In this document: piece after piece, positions 13,005 through 21,190 of the stretch
How positions within the stretch are numbered: the stretch's first letter is position 1
How the letters are laid out: each line of letters starts with the position of its first letter
Virus record (IMG/VR): IMGVR_UViG_3300025889_001128
Location: 1 to 21,190 of that record
Length of the DNA stretch: 21,190 nucleotides
Reading direction: 5' to 3' (one strand)
Source of the DNA: a virus
Position numbers and translations under genes: made by a program
The notes under the pieces: model-generated
What the model was told of the DNA's origin: nothing
Databases searched by the model: none
What the model saw: the letters and a program-made list of their open reading frames with translations, nothing else

Positions 13005-13619
13005 ATGGCATCAGGCGATACCAAACTTTCAATATGTTCTGACGCTTTAATTATGCTTGGGGCTTCGCCCCTATCTTCTTTTTCAGAAAACACAGACAGC
13101 GCACAAGTTGCCGACCGCCTTTATGATGATGTGCGTGACACATTGATTATGCAATATCCTTATTCTTGGTCTGTTAAAAAGGTGAAGTTGTCCCGCCTTG
13201 CCAGCACCCCGATTAACGAGTGGAAATATAAGTTTGCATTGCCGGGCGATATACTTGGCAACCCAAAAGCTGTATTTAACAACGGCGCTGTAGGCGCGTT
13301 GCCGGTAAGAGATTTTGAAGTTTATAGCACAGGTTTATTTTCTTCTTACGAAGAGGTTTGGATTGATTACCAGTTCTTGCCTGACCCGGTCATATTCCCG
13401 CCGTATTTTGTTAGGCTGTTAAAGACAGCGCTGGCGTCTGAGTTCGCCGAGCCAATCACAGACCAAATTACAAAGGCTGATTATTATCATCAGAAGGCTT
13501 ATGGCGCACCATCTGAAAATATGCGCGGTGGATTGGTGCGTGTTGCCATTAATATTGACGGCGCTGACCGGCCAGCCCAAACAATACAAGAGTTTCCAAT
13601 TTCAGACATAAGGTTCTAG
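13005..13619 (+). CDS. Tail tubular protein A (T7 gp11-like)
   Basis: This 204-residue protein has TTTGGAG 7 nt before its ATG. The family pattern is clear: an N-terminal CSDALIMLGASPLSSF helix, YDDVRDTLIMQYPYSWSVKK (about 40-59), a strand-rich centre with KFALPGDIL, and a C-terminal helix bundle with FVRLLKTALASEFAEPIT. T7 gp11-like proteins form the adaptor ring between portal and nozzle. The tail tubular B gene follows after one base. Length (about 200) is normal. Confidence 0.88.
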   Translation: MASGDTKLSICSDALIMLGASPLSSFSENTDSAQVADRLYDDVRDTLIMQYPYSWSVKKVKLSRLASTPINEWKYKFALPGDILGNPKAVFNNGAVGALPVRDFEVYSTGLFSSYEEVWIDYQFLPDPVIFPPYFVRLLKTALASEFAEPITDQITKADYYHQKAYGAPSENMRGGLVRVAINIDGADRPAQTIQEFPISDIRF

Positions 13620-13620
13620 G

Positions 13621-15885
13621 ATGAGCCGTATTATCCAAATACAAAATGATTTTACGGCTGGCGCTATTGATCCAAAGCTGCGAGCGCGTACAGATATAAC
13701 CCAATATAAGTCTGGATTAACCACAGCCAGAAACGTCAGCATCCAGCCTCAAGGCGGTGCTAAAAGGCGAGATGGCACAAAATACATTACTGAACTTGAC
13801 AATGCCGTAAGTGTTGGGTCTGTCAGGATGGTGCCTTTTGAGTTTAGTGTTTCCGACAGTTATATGATCGTGTTTACTAGTGCCGCATCAAGCCCCGGCC
13901 TAGTATCAGGCATAATGTATATATTCAAAAACAGGCAGCAGATAACAGGCATATCAGGCACGGTTAATGGATCTATATACACATCAACTGATGCCCCAAG
14001 CATACCAAACTTGACAGAAGATATTGTGGCTGAAATGAATTGGGTTCAGAGCGCCGACAGTTTAATTTTGGTGCATGAGGATTTGGAACCTATACTTATT
14101 CAACGTGGTTTAAACGATCAAAAATGGAATATTGAAAACATACAATTCAGCCACATTCCTAAATACGCTTTTGATTTCGACACACATGAGCCGAATTATA
14201 CTGTTACGCCAAGTGCAACATCAGGTAATATAACGCTCACTGCGTCATCGGCAACAACTGATACTGGCGCGGCTCAAGCTGGAACAGCTAACACAATAAC
14301 GCTAAAAGCAGCAACCAGCTACACCACAGATGATGAGCCGAATGGTATGTTTATAACCATCACTAGCGGCACTGGTTCTGGTCAAGTTCGTCATGTTGAG
14401 GACTATGTTGCCTCGACAAAAATCTTAACTGTTTACCCTACTTGGGATACTGCCCCTGACGCTACCAGCAATTATAAAGTGCAACCATTTGGCACAGCTA
14501 CGGTTGACGAATATATTGTTGCTAAAAATGGATTTGGCCGTGCGCGTGTAACTGAGTTCGTCACCGACACGTCTGTGAAGGCGTTGGTTGAGGTTCCATT
14601 TTTTGACACTACCGCGATCACAGCGGGTAATTTTGAAACAGAACACGGTTATGAGGACGCTTGGTCATCGAGCCGTGGCTGGCCTCGAAGTGCTACATTT
14701 CACGAGGGGCGTTTGTTTTTTGGCGGGAGCAAGCAAAGGCCATCAACAATTTGGGGGTCTAGGGTTTCTGATTTTTTTAACTTTGACGTTGGCGAGGCTT
14801 TAGATGACGCAAGTGTTGAGGCAACTTTAGACACCGGCACGTTTAACGCAATTGTTGATGTTTATTCTGGTAGGCACTTGCAAGTGTTTACAACTGGCGG
14901 CGAGTTCTATGTGCCACAGTCACTGGATACCCCGATAACGCCATCTAGCCTAATTGTAAAACAGCAAACAGCATTTGGGATAAAATCTGGGGTGCGTGTC
15001 CAAAACGTAGATGGCTCAACTATTTTCGTTCAACGGCAAGGCAAGTCGCTACAAGAGTTTATTTATAGCGATACTGTTCAAGCCTATACATCAGTAAAAA
15101 TATCATTACTGTCATCGCACTTGATAAAGACCCCAACAGATATGGCAGTCAGGAAATCCACCTCAACTGATGACGGTGATCGTTTGTTGATTATCAATGG
15201 TGATGATGGGAGCATTGCTTGTTATACGTTGCTGCGCAGCCAGAATGTTATAGCGCCATCAGAGTGGACAACAGACGGTGAGTTTAAGGCTGTTGCGGTT
15301 GATGTTGATGATATTTATGTTGTAACTCAACGCACAAAAAGCGGCCAAGATTATTATTATGTAGAGGTGTTTGATGCTGACACGCTTCTTGATTGCGCAA
15401 CAACAGGCACATCAGGCACAACTATATCTGTGCCACAGTTACAAAATAAAACAGTCAAGATAATTCGTGACGGTGTTTTAGAGCCAGATCAGACCGTGCC
15501 AACACCGCCTAGTGCCGTTGAGATTACTTTTGCAACACCCGCCACCACAAGTTACCAGATTGGCCTCAACTTTACGCCAGAGGTAAAGACGTTACCTGTT
15601 GAGCCAAATTTGCCAAGCGGGTCACTGAAGGGATTTAAAAAACGCATTTTTGAAATTAATGCTGATCTGTTTGAAACGCAGTCTCTGACGATTGATGGAA
15701 AGCTGGTGCCGTTTAGAAGTTTTGGCACTGAAGTTTTGGATGGTGCGGTTCAAGAATACACAGGCATCAAGACATTGAACGGCGTTTTGGGTTATAGTTA
15801 TGATGGTCAAATCACAATCGGCCAAGACGTACCGCTAAAAATGAACCTTCTTGGGATTGATTACAAGGTGAGCATAGGACAGTAA
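13621..15885 (+). CDS. Tail tubular protein B (T7 gp12-like nozzle)
   Basis: This 754-residue, beta-rich protein starts one base after the upstream stop. The N-terminal DFTAGAIDPKLRARTDITQY and NVSIQPQGGAKRRDGTKYI, and later GWPRSATFHEGRLFFGGSKQ, are hallmarks of the tail tubular B family, which builds the nozzle of short tails. Residues ~191-292 are unlike the classic nozzle core: a Thr/Ser/Ala/Gly-rich repetitive beta domain (ITLTASS..., ITSGTGSGQ) like those found in tail adhesins, apparently inserted. C-terminal residues ~590-754 are also beta-rich. Confidence 0.9.
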   Translation: MSRIIQIQNDFTAGAIDPKLRARTDITQYKSGLTTARNVSIQPQGGAKRRDGTKYITELDNAVSVGSVRMVPFEFSVSDSYMIVFTSAASSPGLVSGIMYIFKNRQQITGISGTVNGSIYTSTDAPSIPNLTEDIVAEMNWVQSADSLILVHEDLEPILIQRGLNDQKWNIENIQFSHIPKYAFDFDTHEPNYTVTPSATSGNITLTASSATTDTGAAQAGTANTITLKAATSYTTDDEPNGMFITITSGTGSGQVRHVEDYVASTKILTVYPTWDTAPDATSNYKVQPFGTATVDEYIVAKNGFGRARVTEFVTDTSVKALVEVPFFDTTAITAGNFETEHGYEDAWSSSRGWPRSATFHEGRLFFGGSKQRPSTIWGSRVSDFFNFDVGEALDDASVEATLDTGTFNAIVDVYSGRHLQVFTTGGEFYVPQSLDTPITPSSLIVKQQTAFGIKSGVRVQNVDGSTIFVQRQGKSLQEFIYSDTVQAYTSVKISLLSSHLIKTPTDMAVRKSTSTDDGDRLLIINGDDGSIACYTLLRSQNVIAPSEWTTDGEFKAVAVDVDDIYVVTQRTKSGQDYYYVEVFDADTLLDCATTGTSGTTISVPQLQNKTVKIIRDGVLEPDQTVPTPPSAVEITFATPATTSYQIGLNFTPEVKTLPVEPNLPSGSLKGFKKRIFEINADLFETQSLTIDGKLVPFRSFGTEVLDGAVQEYTGIKTLNGVLGYSYDGQITIGQDVPLKMNLLGIDYKVSIGQ

Positions 15886-15886
15886 T

Positions 15887-16420
15887 ATGACACAGGCTAT
15901 TCCATTTGTATTAGCGGGGTTAACCGCTGCCACCGCTTACTCGCAATTAAAAGTAGGGCAACAACAGGCCAAAGGGCTGATGCAGCAAGCTGCGTTTAGA
16001 AGAGTGCAGGCGCGATCTGAGGCGCTTAAATATAAACAACAAGGCGTTGCCGTTATGGAAAACATACTGCAAACCAAAGCGTCAATTAACGCTAGAATTG
16101 CAGCCGGGGGCGTTGATGCTTTCAGTGGCAGCGCTGACGTTTTAGGCGTTATGACCGAAGCTAAAGGCGCAAACGAATTGTATTTAACTCGCGACGGTGA
16201 AAAGATCGCCTTTGGCGTTGGTGAGGCGCAGGCAATGCAATATGCATCACAAGCTAAATCAGCAATGGCGGCTGGCAGGACTGCCGCGCTAACAACAATA
16301 ACTGCCTATTCTGTCGGTCAGTTTGGTTTGGGCGGCAAACCGAGTGGTGGTAGTACTGGGTTAGAAGCTGGTCAATCGGCAACAGTGTCGAGAGCAGGGT
16401 TTAGAGGATACGGCGGGTAA
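15887..16420 (+). CDS. Internal virion protein B-like (T7 gp14-like)
   Basis: This 177-residue protein has AGGA upstream of its ATG. A hydrophobic N terminus (AIPFVLAGLTAATAYS) precedes a Gln/Ala-rich helix (QLKVGQQQAKGLMQQAAFRR) and KYKQQGVAVMENILQTKASI. The C-terminal 35 residues are Gly/Ser-rich. Size, Gln/Ala helices and place directly after tail tubular B match T7 gp14-type internal proteins, which are ejected first and form a pore in the outer membrane. It stops in TAATG, coupling it to the next gene. Confidence 0.7.
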   Translation: MTQAIPFVLAGLTAATAYSQLKVGQQQAKGLMQQAAFRRVQARSEALKYKQQGVAVMENILQTKASINARIAAGGVDAFSGSADVLGVMTEAKGANELYLTRDGEKIAFGVGEAQAMQYASQAKSAMAAGRTAALTTITAYSVGQFGLGGKPSGGSTGLEAGQSATVSRAGFRGYGG

Positions 16421-18180
16421 TGGCAGAGCTACCAAAATATAGACCCTTGGGTATAGGCATACCATCAGTGCCGACTGTTGACTTTGTGGCGACAGGCGCA
16501 GCCAAGGCGCGTAATTATGACGCCATTGCTAAAAGCCTTAACAGCATGAGTGATTATGTTTACAAAAAACAGGTCGCTCAAACCAAGCGAGAGGCGGCCA
16601 AGTACGCATTTGAAAACCCAGTAACTGCTGAACAAATCCAAGACGCAATATCTCAAGGCAGAGACATTGATGAAATTGTTGGTGACCCTGACACTGTATT
16701 TGGGGCTGTAACCAGCGCTACCATTGCGCAGCAGTTGACGACTGAGCTTGAGATTGACGCAAACAAAAAAATTTCCGCATATTCTGCTGCTATTAAATCT
16801 GGCGGCTTATATACAAATGCACAAATTGGCGCAATGCAGGATGACCTTACCGCAATGATCACTGGGCATTCTGAAATCATTGCAGCAATTGATCCTAACC
16901 AAGCCCTCAAATATAACGCTGCGGCAAACACTAGTGCGTCATCTGTTTATAAATCTGCACTTGAAATGCAGTTGTCGGTTAACCGGGCGGCAAAAGTTGC
17001 TGCCTCAGATGAGTTTCTGGCTGGTTTGCCTGACATGCTTAGAGACATATTAACGGCCAAAGATGTAGATGTTGAAAAAGCAATTGGAGATCTGAATATC
17101 TTAGCGCGTCAAGCTAATGACGTTGTAATAAGCACTGGCGATTTAGCCTACGCAAAAAGCAAATCAACAGAAATACAAACAATGGTTAGGGATGTGCAAG
17201 TTGGTGTATTGACTGATTACGTTATAGGTTTGCCCGGCGCCGCCCAAACTAGTGCTTTGCGCAGTGGCAATATGGGCGCGTTGACGCCAGTCTATGCGCT
17301 TTTGGATAGCAAAGAGCAAGCTAAATTTAGATTAAATGTAAGAACAGAGATTGCTGCTAGGCAGACTGCTGACGATCAAGTTGAGGCCGACAACCTAAAA
17401 ACAGCAAACAGAGATTTAGTTGGTGCTGTAGTAGGTTTTACAACAGCAGTGGATGGAACCCCTGCGTCTGATATGGAGCTAGCAAAAATTTATCAAATTG
17501 CAATTGACACCAATGGGGATGCTATTGATGGTCAGGGAATTATTGCATTAATAAAAGCAAAGCGAGCATTAGGAGAGGACGAGCCTACAAATCCCGTTGG
17601 TGAGTTGCAATTATTAGATCTAATTTATAATGACAAAATCACTACTTTGGCAGAACTACAAGCCGTTGCACAAGAAAAGGGCGTGGGGCCAAAAGCCCAG
17701 TTAAGATTGTTGCCAAAAATGAACACGGCAACAAAAGAAATTGAGCGCGGAGTTGCATCTATTGCTCGCCAACATTCGCAAATTGTTCCCGGCACGTTGA
17801 ACCCTTCAAAGAAAAAAGCCCAAGCATATGCCAGTTTTACAGCAAAAGTTGACGCTAGATTTATTGAAAAAATGAGTGCTTGGGAAACTAGCGCAGATGA
17901 GCCGGATATTACTAAAAAACCTAGTAAGGTTGAAATTGCAAAAGAGTTAAAAAATGATTTGATGTCGAGCGAGTACGGCAAAATCATTACAAGGTTGGTT
18001 AATACAACTGATGAGCGGCTAGATAAATACGGCATAGATTTTACAGAATATACAACAATTGACGAAATCAATAGCGTCAGGCGGGGTTATAATATGTCTG
18101 ACGATGATTACGATTATGTCGTGAAAAAAATCAAAGCTATTCAGCGAAACATTGTTTTGAGAGATGAATTGGTAGATTAA
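16420..18180 (+). CDS. Internal virion protein C-position protein (T7 gp15-like by context)
   Basis: This 586-residue, mostly helical protein has its start overlapping the upstream stop (TAATG) and AGAGGA upstream. The N terminus (KYRPLGIGIPSVPTVDF) then alternates Ala/Lys/Gln helices, with a KKQVAQTKREAAKYAFE segment that resembles the start of internal core proteins of podoviruses. Length and position equal T7 gp15, which forms the ejectosome tube in the periplasm. No catalytic motif is seen. The assignment rests on order and composition more than on strong sequence resemblance. The stop (TAATGG) couples it to the next gene. Confidence 0.55.
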   Translation: MAELPKYRPLGIGIPSVPTVDFVATGAAKARNYDAIAKSLNSMSDYVYKKQVAQTKREAAKYAFENPVTAEQIQDAISQGRDIDEIVGDPDTVFGAVTSATIAQQLTTELEIDANKKISAYSAAIKSGGLYTNAQIGAMQDDLTAMITGHSEIIAAIDPNQALKYNAAANTSASSVYKSALEMQLSVNRAAKVAASDEFLAGLPDMLRDILTAKDVDVEKAIGDLNILARQANDVVISTGDLAYAKSKSTEIQTMVRDVQVGVLTDYVIGLPGAAQTSALRSGNMGALTPVYALLDSKEQAKFRLNVRTEIAARQTADDQVEADNLKTANRDLVGAVVGFTTAVDGTPASDMELAKIYQIAIDTNGDAIDGQGIIALIKAKRALGEDEPTNPVGELQLLDLIYNDKITTLAELQAVAQEKGVGPKAQLRLLPKMNTATKEIERGVASIARQHSQIVPGTLNPSKKKAQAYASFTAKVDARFIEKMSAWETSADEPDITKKPSKVEIAKELKNDLMSSEYGKIITRLVNTTDERLDKYGIDFTEYTTIDEINSVRRGYNMSDDDYDYVVKKIKAIQRNIVLRDELVD

Positions 18181-20666
18181 TGGATGAGCTAAAAGAAGCA
18201 TTTGACTATCAGGCAGACGCCCACATTTTCTTGGGATCTCCGCAACCTATGTTGCGGGATATGCGTTTTGACGATGTTTCTATGCCACCAGAACCTGATG
18301 ATGAACCTGTTGAAAAACGCGGCGACAGACGACAGCGCCGCGAAGATATTAAGGTGGTGCCGCCAAAATATAATGAAGATCAGCTTGCTGTAATGCCTGA
18401 GTGGATCGGCGCGTCTAAAAAAATGTTTTCTGTTATGAATGATGGCGAACGTTTTATTGGCTCGGACAAGCAGGCGGCGGCATATGGTCTGGATTTAATG
18501 TCTGAGTTTAATTGGAACATGACCGGGCCTGCTGGCATACCCGGCAAAAGCGGTATAAGCGTACCCGGCTTTGCGTTTCAAGTGGCGGCTCTTATGTCAG
18601 ATAATGCTGGCGAAGAAAACGCTATGACGTTTTTGAAAATGCTCCACACCTACTCTGACACAGCAACAAATGGCGCAACAATCAAACGCGCATTTCGCGG
18701 TATCTTTGCAGACCCATTAACTTACGCTGGCGGTATTGCCAAGCTCTACGCTATGGGCGCGAAATCTATTGCTGGAAAAGTGTCAGGATCGTTGCTTAAA
18801 GACACGCTAATGAAAACAGCGGCTGGCACTGCTATGCCTTATGACCTTGCTGCCAAGTATCCGGGCAGGACTGGTATGGTCGCAGGCGCTGGTTATGGGG
18901 CAGGCTTTGAAGGCGGCAAAATGGCCGTTGAGGATGCGGCAGGACTTGGGCCTACTGTTGGTGAAGCAGCCGCTAGACTTGGCACTGCTGGCACTGTGGG
19001 CGCTGCTGTCGGTGGCGTAGCCAGCAAGGTTTTAAGTAAAGCTATTCCGGCTGCTGGCAGTGCTGTGCGCCAAGGGCTGGACACAGCAGGGCAAGCTGCC
19101 GAAGCTCGGATGGCCGAGCGTGGGCCTATTACTGATCGCCTTATGTCTGGCGGTGATCCTATGGATGTGATTGATCCGGTGTTGGCTGGGCTTGGCCGTA
19201 TAGCCAGATCTGAGCAACCGACAACAGGGTTGTCACAGGCATCAGATGAGGCGACAGTCAGCGGTTTAGCGCCAGAATATCGCGTCAATGTTGATGCCTT
19301 TGAGCCAGAGGGTACTGGCAAGCAATCTTTGGTGCCGATTAAGTTGACGCCAAAGAACTCAGAAAAAGTTAAGCCGGTGATGACGCAACTTGAGCAAGAG
19401 TTCCCTGACCCGCTGGCCTCGCCGCAATCATATGCGACTATGGTTGCCAAGATGCAAAACAAAAAAGAAGTGTCGATGCCGCCATCGTGGATGATCGAAC
19501 ACGCAAACAACCCGGAAAAGTGGGCTGATTGGTTTGGGCAAATTACGCCGGATCAAATCAAAGCGGCTGATGAGGGCTTGGCAGTACAGCAAAAGTTTGT
19601 TGATGCATACACCGCTGGGTCTGGGCCTGAGTTAACAGGTCAACTTATGCTCTGGGCTATCTTGTCAAGGCGCATGTCAGCATTCCCGCATGAGGCTGGT
19701 TATCTTGAGTTGGCTGAAGCCGCAATGCCATTTATCCAAAAGGCGGCGCGTGGTGAATGGTCTGATGCTGACAGCGCGGCTTGGCGTGAGATGTCAATGA
19801 GCATACAGCCAGAAGGTGCGCCCGGCAAAAGTGCCACATCAAATGCAAACGACTTTGGTGAAGTTTTCTTGAAAAAAATGTCTGCTGTTGATGAAGGCGG
19901 CGTGTCGGCATTAACGCGCTTACATAACTTAATTGCAGACCAAAGCAAAAACAGTAAAGAAATAAGACGCGAATACTACTCACTAGCAGAAGGCACTGGC
20001 ATTGGTAACAAGATCCTGTCATTTGCTTTGCTAGTATCTGGACGCAACGATGTTGTGGTTCTTGACCGCATCCAGATCAATCAAATGTGGGGCGGCGGCG
20101 ACAAGATTTATGACGACATTATGAAGCAGTTTGAAGGCGCACAAGGGCTTGTCCAATATGAGGCACTTGAGCGCTCATTGTTAAATCGTGTTCCTGATCT
20201 TTATAACCGCCTTGGACGCGGTGATGTTGGATCTGTTGGTAGATACCACTGGGAAAGCTGGGTAAGGTCATCAGGACAAGTTGTTTCGCATCCAACGCTA
20301 GAGGCTGTTGTTGGTATGGGGTCTAAGCGCCCCGGCGCGAATTTTAGCCCAACAGAAATGATGCCTATAACTGAAGGTCGGTTCCACACTAAATATTCTG
20401 GTGTGTCATACGAAAAAATGCCGGGTGGTGGAAGCCGGTTTATTTACAACACAAGTGACGGTCAGCCGTATCAGTTCACAAAAACAGAATTAGATGGTAT
20501 GTTCGATCAAGTGTTTAGTAAAAAGTCTGGCGTTCTTCCAGAGGACTTTCCGGGCGTCCAAGCATTTGAGGGTGGAAGCATACCTTGGTATGAATTTGAA
20601 GGAGTAGATCGTGGAAAACTTGACAAACTCATTAGATCAAAAGGACAACCAGCAGAAGAATACTAA
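18180..20666 (+). CDS. Large ejected virion protein with HhH-GPD-like DNA glycosylase domain (gp16 position)
   Basis: This is an 828-residue protein in the gp16 position. Residues 1-65 are acidic then basic (VEKRGDRRQRRED). Residues ~215-300 are Gly/Ala-rich and hydrophobic (MVAGAGYGAGFEGG, LGTAGTVGAAVGGVA), able to insert into membrane. Residues ~480-720 are helical: a first helix LTGQLMLWAILSRRMSAF, then GTGIGNKILSFALLVSG (Gly607-x-Gly609-x-Lys611) and VVVLDRI with Asp629. Lys611 to Asp629 is 18 residues, the spacing between catalytic Lys120 and Asp138 of E. coli endonuclease III, and GxGxK is the helix-hairpin-helix motif. RYHWESW (688-694) follows. No lytic transglycosylase motif of T7 gp16 is seen. 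The virion role is inferred from position, the glycosylase role from the motif alone. Confidence 0.55.
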   Translation: MDELKEAFDYQADAHIFLGSPQPMLRDMRFDDVSMPPEPDDEPVEKRGDRRQRREDIKVVPPKYNEDQLAVMPEWIGASKKMFSVMNDGERFIGSDKQAAAYGLDLMSEFNWNMTGPAGIPGKSGISVPGFAFQVAALMSDNAGEENAMTFLKMLHTYSDTATNGATIKRAFRGIFADPLTYAGGIAKLYAMGAKSIAGKVSGSLLKDTLMKTAAGTAMPYDLAAKYPGRTGMVAGAGYGAGFEGGKMAVEDAAGLGPTVGEAAARLGTAGTVGAAVGGVASKVLSKAIPAAGSAVRQGLDTAGQAAEARMAERGPITDRLMSGGDPMDVIDPVLAGLGRIARSEQPTTGLSQASDEATVSGLAPEYRVNVDAFEPEGTGKQSLVPIKLTPKNSEKVKPVMTQLEQEFPDPLASPQSYATMVAKMQNKKEVSMPPSWMIEHANNPEKWADWFGQITPDQIKAADEGLAVQQKFVDAYTAGSGPELTGQLMLWAILSRRMSAFPHEAGYLELAEAAMPFIQKAARGEWSDADSAAWREMSMSIQPEGAPGKSATSNANDFGEVFLKKMSAVDEGGVSALTRLHNLIADQSKNSKEIRREYYSLAEGTGIGNKILSFALLVSGRNDVVVLDRIQINQMWGGGDKIYDDIMKQFEGAQGLVQYEALERSLLNRVPDLYNRLGRGDVGSVGRYHWESWVRSSGQVVSHPTLEAVVGMGSKRPGANFSPTEMMPITEGRFHTKYSGVSYEKMPGGGSRFIYNTSDGQPYQFTKTELDGMFDQVFSKKSGVLPEDFPGVQAFEGGSIPWYEFEGVDRGKLDKLIRSKGQPAEEY

Positions 20667-20757
20667 TGTAATGTCATTAGTTGCTGAGTTATACGCAAAG
20701 CGCGAAGTGATGCCTATGCAGGCAGAGCCGCAAGAGGCTGGTCAATCAGAGGAATAG
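20611..20757 (+). CDS. Small overlapping protein of unknown function (48 aa)
   Basis: The GTG start has AAGGAG (20599-20604) at 6 nt spacing, one of the best ribosome-binding sites in the window. The gene overlaps the end of the 828-residue gene by 56 nt in another frame. The product begins MENLTNSLDQKDNQQKN and has one short helix (VMSLVAELYAKREV) between polar tails; it is acidic at the C terminus. No family is recognised. An ATG at 20671 would give 28 residues, but it lacks a comparable site. Confidence 0.5.
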   Translation: MENLTNSLDQKDNQQKNTNVMSLVAELYAKREVMPMQAEPQEAGQSEE

Positions 20758-20760
20758 ACT

Positions 20761-21190
20761 ATGGCGATACCTAAAGCACCGGATGAGCGGCGTAGCATTC
20801 TGGACACAGAGGCAGACATCAATGCCGCGCCTGAGACTGGTGCGCCAGAAGATGAGTATGTGCAAGTCGCCAGCCTTAGTTCTGGGATTACGTCTAAGCT
20901 AGCCAGAAGCAAAACCAAAGAAATCATTGGCGGCTTGACTGAGCCGGGCGCAAGGTTGTCACCAGAGGCGCGGGTAACAAAAGAAGCCGGGGAAATGCCA
21001 ACGGTCACTGATGTGCCTGTTGGGCCTGTCATTGGTGCGCCGGGAGCGGCACCACAGCCGCAACCAACGTCACCACCGCCAGTAACGCTAGAAGAGATGC
21101 AGGCGCGTTTGCAGGCGCGTCAGGCAGAGATTGGCACGGCGCGTGAGGTGCCATCGCCAACCAAGGCGCAAAAAATTGCTGGCTTAAAAG
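20761..21190 (+). CDS. Probable virion protein, N-terminal part (3' partial)
   Basis: The frame is open from the ATG at 20761 to the window end (143 residues), with AGAGGAA just upstream. The visible part is low-complexity and probably disordered: MAIPKAPDERRSILDTEAD, then Pro/Ala-rich linkers (GAPGAAPQPQPTSPPP) and a Glu/Gln/Arg helix (LEEMQARLQARQAEIG). The composition and place suggest another large internal/ejected virion protein whose enzymatic domain, if any, lies beyond the window. No function can be assigned. Confidence 0.6.
   Translation, partial: MAIPKAPDERRSILDTEADINAAPETGAPEDEYVQVASLSSGITSKLARSKTKEIIGGLTEPGARLSPEARVTKEAGEMPTVTDVPVGPVIGAPGAAPQPQPTSPPPVTLEEMQARLQARQAEIGTAREVPSPTKAQKIAGLK

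Noticed and set aside
13059-13083. GGGGC-TTC-GCCCC hairpin with a T-rich tail, terminator-like.
   Set aside because: It lies 55 nt inside the tail tubular A coding sequence and encodes conserved-looking LGASPLSSF; a stop signal there would block the operon, so chance is likelier.
18893-19510. 205-residue minus-strand ORF.
   Set aside because: It is a shadow of the Gly/Ala-rich part of the 828-residue gene, with low-complexity Ser/Ala/Pro translation and no ribosome-binding site. Other long minus-strand frames (for example 1318-1830, 3391-3900) were rejected likewise.
1-21190. CRISPR arrays, tRNA or rRNA genes, insertion sequences, integrase and attachment sites.
   Set aside because: No spaced identical repeats of CRISPR length, no cloverleaf pattern, no transposase or integrase motifs were seen on reading; a dedicated tRNA scan was not possible.

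Overview
The window is a stretch of a tailed bacteriophage genome of the podovirus type. All 29 genes lie on the + strand, mostly with overlaps of 1 to 30 nt or very short gaps. No host genes, tRNA genes, integrase or insertion sequences are visible. The packaging and structural genes follow a T7-like plan: terminase, head-tail connector, scaffold, major capsid protein, tail tubular proteins A and B, then the internal/ejected virion proteins. The informational genes are not T7-like: a Toprim-plus-RecA-type primase-helicase, a winged-helix replication initiator and an Hjc-type resolvase. This combination recalls marine podoviruses of alphaproteobacteria such as the HMO-2011 group. That comparison is from memory of gene order and style, not from a search, and the host is unknown.

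Positions 1-6029 hold the DNA metabolism region. It has an Hjc-like PD-(D/E)XK resolvase (cut by the window start), a second PD-(D/E)XK-like protein, a probable ssDNA-binding protein with an acidic tail, a primase-helicase, a repeat-rich intergenic segment (about 3376-3504) that is a candidate origin or operator, an unknown protein ending in an SSB-like tail, a replication initiator, three small CxxC zinc-binding proteins and a DUF6378-like protein. A small-terminase-like protein overlaps the end of this block.

Positions 6016-11652 hold packaging and portal genes: large terminase, a GNAT/T7 gp13-like protein, a run of five very small basic proteins, the head-tail connector (portal), a Bbp19-like protein and the scaffold. 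A perfect intrinsic terminator follows the scaffold gene. A near-consensus sigma70-type promoter overlaps that terminator and starts the capsid transcript, which has a structured leader.

Positions 11831-21190 hold the virion proteins: major capsid protein, a probable decoration protein, tail tubular proteins A and B, a gp14-like small internal protein, a gp15-position protein and an 828-residue gp16-position protein. The last gene, an unknown probable virion protein, runs off the window end. The most unusual feature is the C-terminal half of the 828-residue protein: it carries a GxGxK...D motif with the 18-residue spacing of EndoIII-type helix-hairpin-helix DNA glycosylases. This suggests a DNA-repair or DNA-lyase domain injected with the genome.
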